Shown here one piece after another: positions 31,440-37,730 of a DNA stretch of 37,730 nucleotides. Under the pieces are notes generated by a model. The model was not told the origin of the DNA. It ran no database searches and worked only from the letters and a program-made list of their open reading frames with translations. The stretch is from NCBI GenBank assembly GCA_021801785.1, contig JAJYXL010000024.1:1-37730 (forward strand), written 5' to 3'. This DNA is from Microcaldota archaeon. GTDB taxonomy: Archaea > Micrarchaeota > Micrarchaeia > Micrarchaeales > Micrarchaeaceae. Position numbers and translations under genes: made by a program. Each line of letters starts with the position of its first letter. The stretch's first letter is position 1.

Positions 31440-32486
31440 TCATCTACGGTCTCTCTTCCTCTTAAATTTGAATCTGCTCCTCCAATAGCGCATGCTATAT
31501 ACGAGGAATATACTACCCATCCCGACCCCGAACCAGAGGGTCGCGAATCTCTCCATTATCGTTACCGCTGAGCTCTTCGCAACGCTTATTCCGGTTATGC
31601 CCCTTATCAGAGCCACGAGCGCCCCGTCGGTAACTCCCAAGTTTCCCGGAGATCCTGTCGCCATGCCGAGCATCTGCGATGATGTCTGAATAAAGATGCT
31701 ATTTGTAACATTGGGGTGCACACCCACAGCCACAAGCACGAAATACAGGGCTAGGGCATTGAACACCGCCGCTGGAACCGATACAGCTATAGATACTATA
31801 TAGGTCTTGGGTGTGTTCAACCTGTTCTGAAACGCAAAATACTCATCGCCGTACACGCTGAACCTCAGGAAGAACCTGCTATTCTTCATCTTGCTTTTCA
31901 GGAAGTTGTAGAACCAGTTGTTAAGTATGAATAGGTACGGGAGCAACAGCGCGATGTCTATCGCCACCACATATATCACATATATCTTAAAATAGAGCGC
32001 AGCGATGAGCGCCACTATCCCTACGCCTAGAAAATCGGTAAATATGTCGAATGTAACAACTGGAAGGGTACTCGTTATCTTGCTCTTCGATACTCTGTTG
32101 AGCGTGTAAGCTACGAGTATCCTCCCGAACTTTCCAGGAGTTATATTCATCGAGTAGAGTGAGAGATACGTTATAAGGTTCTTTCTCAGAGGCACCCTTA
32201 TATTCAGCCTCTTAAGGTAGTAATTCCACTTTATGAACCTTATCATATAGCCGATAAATACGGATAAGAATGCGAGTGCATATATCCACATATTCGCAGA
32301 TGCTATTATGCCCAAAACCTTGTACAGGCCTCCGAACACCGCTATCGCTATGAATATGATAAAGCTTATCACGAGAGCAAGGACTACGAATATCGATATC
32401 CTATTTATTCTGGCATGGTACTCTCTCTCCGTAAGCCTCTTATTGCTCATCATAGAGCTCCAGAAGGATTCTTTGCGCTTCGCCAT
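31440..32486 (-). CDS. Flippase-like integral membrane protein (LPG_synthase_TM/UPF0104 family)
   Basis: 348 residues with about eight membrane segments after a basic 25-residue N-terminus. Family marks are the RFIKWNYYLKRL segment, YSMNITPGKFGR near residue 115 and the GSPGNLGVTDGALVAL loop near 280. These match the lysylphosphatidylglycerol synthase membrane domain family, whose archaeal members are often found with glycosyltransferases and are thought to move lipid-linked glycans. It starts 3 bp from the end of the GT4 gene, so the two form one operon. Confidence 0.88.
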   Translation of the reverse strand: MAKRKESFWSSMMSNKRLTEREYHARINRISIFVVLALVISFIIFIAIAVFGGLYKVLGIIASANMWIYALAFLSVFIGYMIRFIKWNYYLKRLNIRVPLRKNLITYLSLYSMNITPGKFGRILVAYTLNRVSKSKITSTLPVVTFDIFTDFLGVGIVALIAALYFKIYVIYVVAIDIALLLPYLFILNNWFYNFLKSKMKNSRFFLRFSVYGDEYFAFQNRLNTPKTYIVSIAVSVPAAVFNALALYFVLVAVGVHPNVTNSIFIQTSSQMLGMATGSPGNLGVTDGALVALIRGITGISVAKSSAVTIMERFATLWFGVGMGSIFLVYSMRYWRSRFKFKRKRDRR

Positions 32487-32489
32487 AAT

Positions 32490-33641
32490 TCAATACCTTA
32501 TCGTATTATAAAATAGCTCCTCATACCTCTTAGCTATCCTATCCCAGTCATGCTCTCTCATCACCTTATCCCTGCCGGATCTGACCATTCTGCCTCTCTC
32601 CCGTTCGTTCATCGTTATCACCCTCCTCAGACTCCTGAATAGCGCATCCTCATCTCGCGGTCTGACATACATGCCTGACCTGCCCAACATCTCCGGCACT
32701 CCGCCGACACGACTAGCAACAACAGGCACCTCTGACGCCATCGCCTCCAGGACCGCTATAGATGCAGGCTCATAAGTTGATGGTAGGGAGAACAGATCTG
32801 CCGCATTATAATAATAGGGAGCCATCTCGTGCTGCACCTTTCCTCCAAATATCACGCTCCCTTCCACGCCGAGATCTATGCATCTACGCTCTAGCATCGC
32901 TCTATCAGGTCCGTCTCCCAGTATCAGGAGTTTTACATCGTAATATCTCAGCAGTCTCTCTACGGCCCTGATCAGATATATATGTCCCTTCTGCGAGACC
33001 AGCCTTCCGGTATCGAGTATGGTGATCGAGTCCAGACCGAACCTCTTAATAATATCTCTGATACTCTTCGAGCCCTTCGACCTCTTCCTAAACCTCTTAT
33101 AATCCACTCCGTTATATACAACATACGACCTGCCCTGCGCATATCTGGGAACGGTTGTCTCAAGTGCGCTTCTGGACACACAGGTTATGAGATCCGCTGC
33201 GGACACCATGCGCCTCCCCTTAATATAATCGTAAACCAGGCCTGCGCCATCTGTCACAGCATCTATTCCTGAAGGTAGTGAATTATGTATGGTTATAGCA
33301 AACTTCCCATTCCTCCTTATCCTGTCTACAAGACCCATGCTGTACTGGAACCTGTTATTTATATGGTATATATCGGATTTATGCACATCCGCCATCCTGT
33401 CTATGCCATCCATGAAGATATATGGGAGCGGTGCTCCCGGTATGATCATGCTTCTAGACCTGAGCCTCACCACATCTATCCCGTATACCTCGTCACGGTT
33501 GGGCAGCCCGCGGCCCCCGAACTCGCTCGTGATTACGGTGACGTTATGTCTCTTCGCAAGCCTCCTATAAACCTCAAGTATCACCGTCTCTGTGCCACCA
33601 CTGTAAGGGTAAAAGAACGGATTAAATACACATATATCCAT
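32490..33641 (-). CDS. GT4-family glycosyltransferase
   Basis: 383 residues. The N-terminal Rossmann half opens with NPFFYPYSGGTE, the usual GT4 glycine-rich acceptor loop. The C-terminal half has LDTGRLVSQKGH and LILGDGPDR, and the STYEPASIAVLEAMA segment with the E-x7-E motif that binds the sugar nucleotide. It is retaining and GT-B folded; donor and acceptor cannot be read from sequence. With the flippase-like gene and the sulfatase-fold gene it suggests assembly of a surface or N-linked glycan. Confidence 0.92.
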   Translation of the reverse strand: MDICVFNPFFYPYSGGTETVILEVYRRLAKRHNVTVITSEFGGRGLPNRDEVYGIDVVRLRSRSMIIPGAPLPYIFMDGIDRMADVHKSDIYHINNRFQYSMGLVDRIRRNGKFAITIHNSLPSGIDAVTDGAGLVYDYIKGRRMVSAADLITCVSRSALETTVPRYAQGRSYVVYNGVDYKRFRKRSKGSKSIRDIIKRFGLDSITILDTGRLVSQKGHIYLIRAVERLLRYYDVKLLILGDGPDRAMLERRCIDLGVEGSVIFGGKVQHEMAPYYYNAADLFSLPSTYEPASIAVLEAMASEVPVVASRVGGVPEMLGRSGMYVRPRDEDALFRSLRRVITMNERERGRMVRSGRDKVMREHDWDRIAKRYEELFYNTIRY

Positions 33642-33668
33642 CAGAACCAGAATTTTATCTAATGATAA

Positions 33669-33680
33669 CCTTTAAATCAT
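33669..33680 (-). promoter_or_regulatory. TATA element for the GT4-flippase operon
   Basis: On the minus strand this reads ATGATTTAAAGG, placed about 33 bases before the ATG at 33641, so the mRNA is probably leaderless or nearly so. Confidence 0.45.
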
Positions 33681-33836
33681 TTGTAAATGTGCGGGCCGGT
33701 TATGGCATACCTCATTTCCGAAACTAATCATAATATCTACAAAATTACGAAAACCGATGGCCAAATACGCTTCTAAATCATATCCCGCATGTTTAAAAAA
33801 GCAGAATACTCAAGATGAAACCGTTTCAAGGTTAGG

Positions 33837-33845
33837 TATTTATAC
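33837..33845 (+). promoter_or_regulatory. TATA element for the sulfatase-fold gene
   Basis: TATTTATAC is centred about 32 bases before the ATG at 33873, again suggesting a leaderless or nearly leaderless mRNA. The rest of the 33642-33872 gap shows no gene. Confidence 0.45.
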
Positions 33846-33872
33846 TGTTTCTGCATTACCAGATTCGGTAAT

Positions 33873-35309
33873 ATGGCAAGACTGCCAAACATAATAGTAT
33901 TCATGCTCGACACCGCTAGGGCTAGCGATGTGTACGGTAACCGATCTCTGACCAATATATCACGTCTAGCAAATCACGGCGTATATTATAAGAACGCCAT
34001 ATCTCCAGGCACCTGGACCGCACCGTCTCACGCATCCATGTTCTCCGGAAAGCACGTATCTAAGATAGGGGCCGCATCGAGGAACATGCTATCTAACGGC
34101 ACGTTCAAGATAGATCCATGGTTTGTAAAGACCAAGTTCCTGCCGGATCAGACTGACACTATAGCAAGCTACCTCTCGTCTAAAGGGTATTCCACAGTGC
34201 TTATGTCGAATAATCCATTTGTAAACAGGTTCACCAACCTCTCCATAGGATTCAACCACACATATGATTTATGGTCAAAAACTAACATGTCAAAGAGGAC
34301 ATTATTCAGAGATAAGGTCGTCTCACTGCTCGAGAAGGGGAGCAGTGCCAGGGTAAAGATGATGGATGCATCCTACGCTGTGGCCAGGTTGATGCCAAAG
34401 CCAGTGCTCGATCACATATATCTGGATCTGAGGATAAGGATGGATAGGGGTGTAGCCAAAGCCGACCGTACATACATGCTTGACCGCGGTGCGTCATACA
34501 CAAACAGCGTGCTAAAGGGGCACCTAAAATCTAAGGGTTATTCGAATATCATACCGAGCTTCTTCTTCATAAACTACATAGAGGCTCATGAGAACTACCC
34601 TGTCAGGAATAAAGAGATCATACAGGATAAGTGGCTATACCTCAGCGGTATAAGAGAGTTCAGCGAGGATATAAGAGCCGAGCTTCACCGCGGGTACATG
34701 CGTAGGCTTAAGTACTTAGACTCGAAAGTGGGGAGCGCGCTAGAGATATTGAGGAATGGCGGCGTTCTGGACGACGCTATAGTGATAATCACATCTGACC
34801 ACGGACAATTCTTCGGGGAACATGGGATGTTATACCACTCTCAGCCTCCGTACTCTGGGGTATCCAACGTACCACTAATATCTACAAGGTACAAGGACGG
34901 AAAGGCAGTAAGAGAGTCTAAGAGGATAGACCGCCCGGTCAGCCTGACCTACCTTCCGAGAGCCATCTCAGATATGCTGAAGAGAGGATCAACAAACCTT
35001 AACGGGAGCATGTTCGGGAACGTATTCTCCGAACACACCGGAATCAGCGAAGGTTGGGACGAATATCTGCTGCGCAAGCTTAGCTCTAGATCCAAGTACG
35101 CCGACATGATATACAAAGCCAAGATGAGATATAACAGAAGAGCCGTAGCGATATACACAGATAGATTCAAACTCATGCACTTCTACGGCGCAAAGCGTGA
35201 CGAGATGTACTCGATCGACGACGAGAACGAGGAGTCAGACATCCTCTCCAGAAACAGATCCGAGGCTACAAACACACTATCCGCGTACAGAACCAGGGTG
35301 GGCGGCTAG
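33873..35309 (+). CDS. Sulfatase-fold (alkaline phosphatase superfamily) hydrolase or transferase
   Basis: 478 residues, no signal peptide. The metal-binding Asp13 lies in FMLDTARASD. The nucleophile region reads GTWTAPSHASM (46-56): Thr49 occupies the place of the formylglycine Cys/Ser in the sulfatase C-x-P-S-R motif, and His replaces Arg. TSDHGQFFGEHG, at about 309-320, supplies more metal ligands. The Thr nucleophile is as in phosphoglycerol and phosphoethanolamine transferases, so a phosphotransferase or phosphodiesterase acting on glycans is as likely as a sulfatase. The neighbouring GT4 operon, transcribed away from it, supports a glycan role. Confidence 0.85.
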   Translation: MARLPNIIVFMLDTARASDVYGNRSLTNISRLANHGVYYKNAISPGTWTAPSHASMFSGKHVSKIGAASRNMLSNGTFKIDPWFVKTKFLPDQTDTIASYLSSKGYSTVLMSNNPFVNRFTNLSIGFNHTYDLWSKTNMSKRTLFRDKVVSLLEKGSSARVKMMDASYAVARLMPKPVLDHIYLDLRIRMDRGVAKADRTYMLDRGASYTNSVLKGHLKSKGYSNIIPSFFFINYIEAHENYPVRNKEIIQDKWLYLSGIREFSEDIRAELHRGYMRRLKYLDSKVGSALEILRNGGVLDDAIVIITSDHGQFFGEHGMLYHSQPPYSGVSNVPLISTRYKDGKAVRESKRIDRPVSLTYLPRAISDMLKRGSTNLNGSMFGNVFSEHTGISEGWDEYLLRKLSSRSKYADMIYKAKMRYNRRAVAIYTDRFKLMHFYGAKRDEMYSIDDENEESDILSRNRSEATNTLSAYRTRVGG

Positions 35310-35319
35310 TCCCACGGCA

Positions 35320-36132
35320 TCAATCATATCTCTCTATAGCCTTCACATACGCCTGTCCGCATACGTTTGCAGGGGCATTGCCCGTCATCTCGCATATCTG
35401 AGCAGTGAACAGGTTGGCACCTCCTATAAGATTCTGAGATACCGGGGAGTTCGGGTTCTCCATATTGCTTAGTACTGTGGTCCAGTTACTCCCTCTGATA
35501 AGCGTAGGGTTAGCAACAGCACCATTCTGTACGCTCTTGTTGCCGAAATCTATGAACGGTATGCCTCCAGATCCGTATTTGCTCACCGTCGCATTCTCCA
35601 GCTCATTGGGCACCTGCAATTGGTAATATGTGCCTGTACTGGGGTTTACTAGATTGGTCGCGAACTCCTCGCTTATAAACGATATGTAGTTGCTGGTGTA
35701 GGTGGAGTTATAGAATGTGAATGTTGGCGTATAGTTCAGAATATCGGAGGCTGCCGATGTCATATATCTAAGTCCTGAAAAGTTACCGAAACGCATCATC
35801 GCAATTATAATGCTCCATCTGGTGACTGCACAGTAAGGGCAGAACTCCGCACCGTAATACATGACTGCAGGCTTCCCGCCAGCAACAAGAGGCGTACCAT
35901 TCGATATGGATCTGTAACCGGAATTCGGACCTATAGACTCTCCTATCTTATTTGCCAGAGTCTCATTGTTGGCTATACTATATAGAGAGCTCATATAATT
36001 TCCGCTAACATTCACATTATCATATTTTGCAAGATACGAGTAGTTAGGCGCGAAGAACTTGGTATACACAACAACGACAATCAGAATAGCTATAAGCACG
36101 CCTGCAATCGTATAAGTCGCTCTCTTATTCAT
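35320..36132 (-). CDS. DUF929-like membrane-anchored thioredoxin-fold protein
   Basis: 270 residues. One N-terminal membrane anchor (about 7-25) is followed by a glycosylation-rich outer domain. The redox motif is CPYC (98-101) in YYGAEFCPYCAVTRW, and GGIPFIDFGN near 195 supplies a likely cis-proline loop. Two more cysteines sit near the C-terminus (ICEM and NVCG). This pattern matches the archaeal DUF929 family. It probably forms or exchanges disulfides outside the membrane and would be reoxidised by VKOR (10113-10568). Its stop is close to the convergent sulfatase-fold gene. Confidence 0.85.
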   Translation of the reverse strand: MNKRATYTIAGVLIAILIVVVVYTKFFAPNYSYLAKYDNVNVSGNYMSSLYSIANNETLANKIGESIGPNSGYRSISNGTPLVAGGKPAVMYYGAEFCPYCAVTRWSIIIAMMRFGNFSGLRYMTSAASDILNYTPTFTFYNSTYTSNYISFISEEFATNLVNPSTGTYYQLQVPNELENATVSKYGSGGIPFIDFGNKSVQNGAVANPTLIRGSNWTTVLSNMENPNSPVSQNLIGGANLFTAQICEMTGNAPANVCGQAYVKAIERYD

Positions 36133-36170
36133 AGAAATACCATCTTAATATATGGTGCAAGTATTAAAAT

Positions 36171-36683
36171 CTACCCGTTGCGCTTTACGAACTCAGAGTA
36201 ATATAATATCCCTGCAATCGTCTTGTTGTCTATTATCCTCCCTCCCTTTATCATTCTCAATAACTCGTTTAGGGTGTATTCGAATATCTTGATCCTCTCA
36301 TCATCCTCCAATTCGGTATCACCAGATACGAGATTTTCAGCCAAGAAGTAGACCTGACGCTGGGTTATTATTCCGGGTGCCGGATACGCAGTAAAGAGCC
36401 TCTTCAACCTACCCGCACGGTATCCCGTCTCCTCTCTCAGCTCCCTCCGTGCGGTCTTAACATACTTCTCTCCGGAATCTACATGACCCGCAGGCAACTC
36501 ATACAGCCATCTGCCTATGGCAGGTCTGAACTGTCTCTCAAGAACTATCTTGCCGTTATCCAGTAACGGTACTACAACAACGGCATCCCTCTCATCTATC
36601 TGGACGAAGCTCTTCGATCCACTCCTTCTATAACTCTTCTCATAAACCGATATCAATCTATCTTTGTAAACGAGCTTTCTCAT
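36171..36683 (-). CDS. Nudix hydrolase, ADP-ribose pyrophosphatase-like
   Basis: 170 residues. The Nudix box is complete: Gly66, Glu72, Arg80-Glu81, Glu84-Glu85 and Gly87 in the G-x5-E-x7-R-E-U-x-E-E-x-G-U pattern. YPAPGIITQRQVYFLA after the box, with a proline-rich turn, is typical of the ADP-ribose pyrophosphatase branch, which cleaves ADP-ribose to AMP and ribose 5-phosphate. The ATG at 36683 lies about 6 bases from the predicted transcription start, and its TATA element is shared with the divergent tRNA-Trp gene. Confidence 0.92.
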   Translation of the reverse strand: MRKLVYKDRLISVYEKSYRRSGSKSFVQIDERDAVVVVPLLDNGKIVLERQFRPAIGRWLYELPAGHVDSGEKYVKTARRELREETGYRAGRLKRLFTAYPAPGIITQRQVYFLAENLVSGDTELEDDERIKIFEYTLNELLRMIKGGRIIDNKTIAGILYYSEFVKRNG

Positions 36684-36709
36684 CTAATCACACAGATTTA
36701 TAGACAAAT

Positions 36710-36719
36710 GTATAAATAG
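36710..36719. promoter_or_regulatory. Shared TATA element for tRNA-Trp and the Nudix gene
   Basis: GTATAAATAG is centred 26 bases before the tRNA-Trp 5' end. Its complement, CTATTTATAC, is about 30 bases before the Nudix ATG, so one AT-rich element may serve both directions. Confidence 0.5.
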
Positions 36720-36740
36720 TAAATGTTAAGTATAATTCTG

Positions 36741-36880
36741 GGGGTTGTGGCGTAACCTGGCAGCGCAGTAGGCTCCAGATATATATTCGTATGTTTGAGC
36801 CTCTAAGGCGATGATGAGAATCTGGAAGTATGGATTAGTGAAGTAACCTGCTGGTCCGGGTTCAAATCCCGGCAACCCCA
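36741..36880 (+). tRNA. tRNA-Trp(CCA) with 67-nt intron
   Basis: The acceptor GGGGTTG (36741-36747) pairs with CAACCCC (36873-36879); A36880 is the discriminator. The D-arm is at 36750-36766. The anticodon stem is GTAGG (36768-36772) with CCTGC (36847-36851), and the T-arm is 36856-36872. The anticodon CCA is at 36775-36777. The loop holds 74 bases; removing 36779-36845 at the canonical 37/38 position leaves CTCCAGA. The bulge-helix-bulge is imperfect: CTCC pairs with GAAG with one C-A mismatch. The intron has a perfect box C, ATGATGA (36811-36817), followed by a stretch complementary to the anticodon loop, as in the box C/D-containing tRNA-Trp introns of Euryarchaeota. Confidence 0.92.
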
Positions 36881-36970
36881 ACCTTATGTTTGGCTCTGTC
36901 ATGTAAATCGACAAATTTTATACAACTCTTATCCGTTTTATATATCCAAACCACCTGCTACAACGCTAAC

Positions 36971-36980
36971 CTTATAAATG
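36971..36980 (+). promoter_or_regulatory. TATA element for uppP
   Basis: CTTATAAATG precedes a predicted start near 37001 and a leader of about 30 bases before the TTG at 37033. Confidence 0.4.
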
Positions 36981-37032
36981 TTCCAACCGATTCATTCTCA
37001 CCGCATATCTACAATCTAAAGGTTGTGTCATC

Positions 37033-37730
37033 TTGATAACATTAATAGAATTTATACGCTCAGTAATAATCGGCATAGTCCAGGGAATCTCGGAATGGCT
37101 GCCGATAAGCAGCAAGACCCAGATAATAATATCCTCTCAGTATCTACTAAACCTGACCTACTCCCAGGCGTACACGTTCGGACTATTCATGGAGGTAGGA
37201 ACAATACTCGCAGCTATAATCTACTTCAGAAGGGACGTGATAAAGATACTCAAGGCGCTCGTTGGACGCGGGAGCAGGCAGGACAGGAATCTACTCATAT
37301 ACGTTATAATAGCCACTGTGGTTACCGGCATAATCGGCGTCCCTCTCTACCTTATAGCAGACTCGATAACCGGTGTGGTCGCAGGCATACCCATGCTGGT
37401 CATAGGTGCTGTGCTGATAGTTGACTCCATAGTGATAAGATACTCGCGTAAGAGGGTCGGGATAGGGAACGGGAAGAAGTTCGACAAGCTCAGCGTCAGA
37501 GACTATCTGCTGATAGGCGGACTTCAAGGCGTATCAGCCCTCCCCGGAGTTAGCAGGTCCGGTATAACTACCAGTGCACTGCTCGTTCTCGGCATAGAGC
37601 CGGACGAGGCGTTCAGATTATCATTCCTTATAGGTATCTTTGCAACATCAGCCGCATTCGCAATGACCGTGCTTATAAGCCGTGCGAACGTGGTAGCCTC
37701 ACTCGCAGGCATGGGTATCGAGGGCCTTGT
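37033..37730 (+). CDS. uppP: Undecaprenyl-diphosphatase-type protein UppP/BacA (partial)
   Basis: The gene runs off the window; 232 codons are visible. Family motifs are present: GIVQGISEWLPISSKTQ near the start (catalytic Glu and SS-x-x-H-like region, here SSKTQ) and GVSALPGVSRSGITTSALL near residue 175, with several membrane helices. It recycles the polyprenyl diphosphate carrier used in lipid-linked glycan synthesis. In archaea the substrate would be a dolichol-type lipid. The start is a TTG at 37033; the upstream GTG at 37025 is out of frame. The usual SSxGHL here reads SSKTQI, lacking the His. Confidence 0.93.
   Translation, partial: MITLIEFIRSVIIGIVQGISEWLPISSKTQIIISSQYLLNLTYSQAYTFGLFMEVGTILAAIIYFRRDVIKILKALVGRGSRQDRNLLIYVIIATVVTGIIGVPLYLIADSITGVVAGIPMLVIGAVLIVDSIVIRYSRKRVGIGNGKKFDKLSVRDYLLIGGLQGVSALPGVSRSGITTSALLVLGIEPDEAFRLSFLIGIFATSAAFAMTVLISRANVVASLAGMGIEGL

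Noticed and set aside
1..37730. CRISPR array, insertion sequence or prophage
   Set aside because: No regularly spaced repeats, transposase gene with flanking inverted repeats, integrase or virion genes were seen.

Overview
This window is archaeal. It encodes eukaryote-type ribosomal proteins (eL42, eL34, eL14), aIF2-alpha, RadA, a thermosome, prefoldin, Mre11, a GINS subunit, diphthine synthase and an archaeal-type D-aminoacyl-tRNA deacylase. Promoters are TATA-box type, and some leaders are so short that the mRNAs are probably leaderless. The best lineage marker is the tRNA-splicing endonuclease at 11816-12970. It is a single chain with two recognisable copies of the endonuclease unit plus a third C-terminal unit, the three-unit (epsilon2) architecture described for ARMAN archaea. 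A bacterial-type gyrase pair, a VKOR protein and nuoABCD genes also fit a Micrarchaeota/ARMAN-like (DPANN) genome, probably from an acidic setting. The lineage is an inference; no marker gene was searched.

Layout. 1-2158 (+): end of a GINS gene, eL42, aIF2-alpha, PAC2 chaperone. 2186-2272: tRNA-Gly(CCC) with a 14-nt intron. 2273-4680: an accessory patch holding a truncated copy of a DUF92 gene, an AT-rich membrane-anchored protein, the intact DUF92 gene and a promoter followed by an unusual structured element. 4681-5631: radA. 5633-9946 (-): gyrB-gyrA. 10113-11652 (+): VKOR and an HD phosphohydrolase. 11702-11796: tRNA-Lys(CTT) interrupted in its T-loop. 11816-19239 (-): dtdA, a large surface protein, an Lhr-type helicase, dphB and endA, tightly packed. 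19306-24288 (+): nuoABCD, prefoldin beta, a DHH phosphoesterase, mre11. 24266-28396 (-): thermosome, adkA, a DUF106 (Oxa1/EMC3-like) protein, eL34, cmk, a small unknown protein, eL14. 28681-30907 (-): a double Lrp-like regulator and an Mrp-type ATPase. 31051-31416 (+): an OB-fold ssDNA-binding protein. 31440-36683: surface glycan and envelope genes (flippase-like protein, GT4 glycosyltransferase, sulfatase-fold enzyme, DUF929 thioredoxin-like protein) and a Nudix hydrolase. 36741-36880: tRNA-Trp(CCA) with a 67-nt intron. 37033 to end: uppP, cut by the window edge.

How it fits together. All three tRNA genes carry introns, one at a non-canonical T-loop position, and the broad-specificity type of splicing endonuclease lies beside the most unusual one. 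VKOR and the DUF929 CPYC protein probably work together in disulfide formation outside the membrane. The flippase-like, GT4, sulfatase-fold and UppP genes suggest lipid-linked glycan assembly for a heavily N-glycosylated surface, of which the 655-residue protein at 16491-18458 is a likely example.

The items I find most worth a second look are the T-loop-interrupted tRNA-Lys, the box-C-containing tRNA-Trp intron, the near-identical partial DUF92 duplication next to tRNA-Gly, the twin hairpins with identical loops at 4458-4519 behind a well-placed TATA box, and the inverted repeat, TATA box and 8-codon ORF at 28556-28657. No rRNA, CRISPR array, insertion sequence or complete mobile element was seen.
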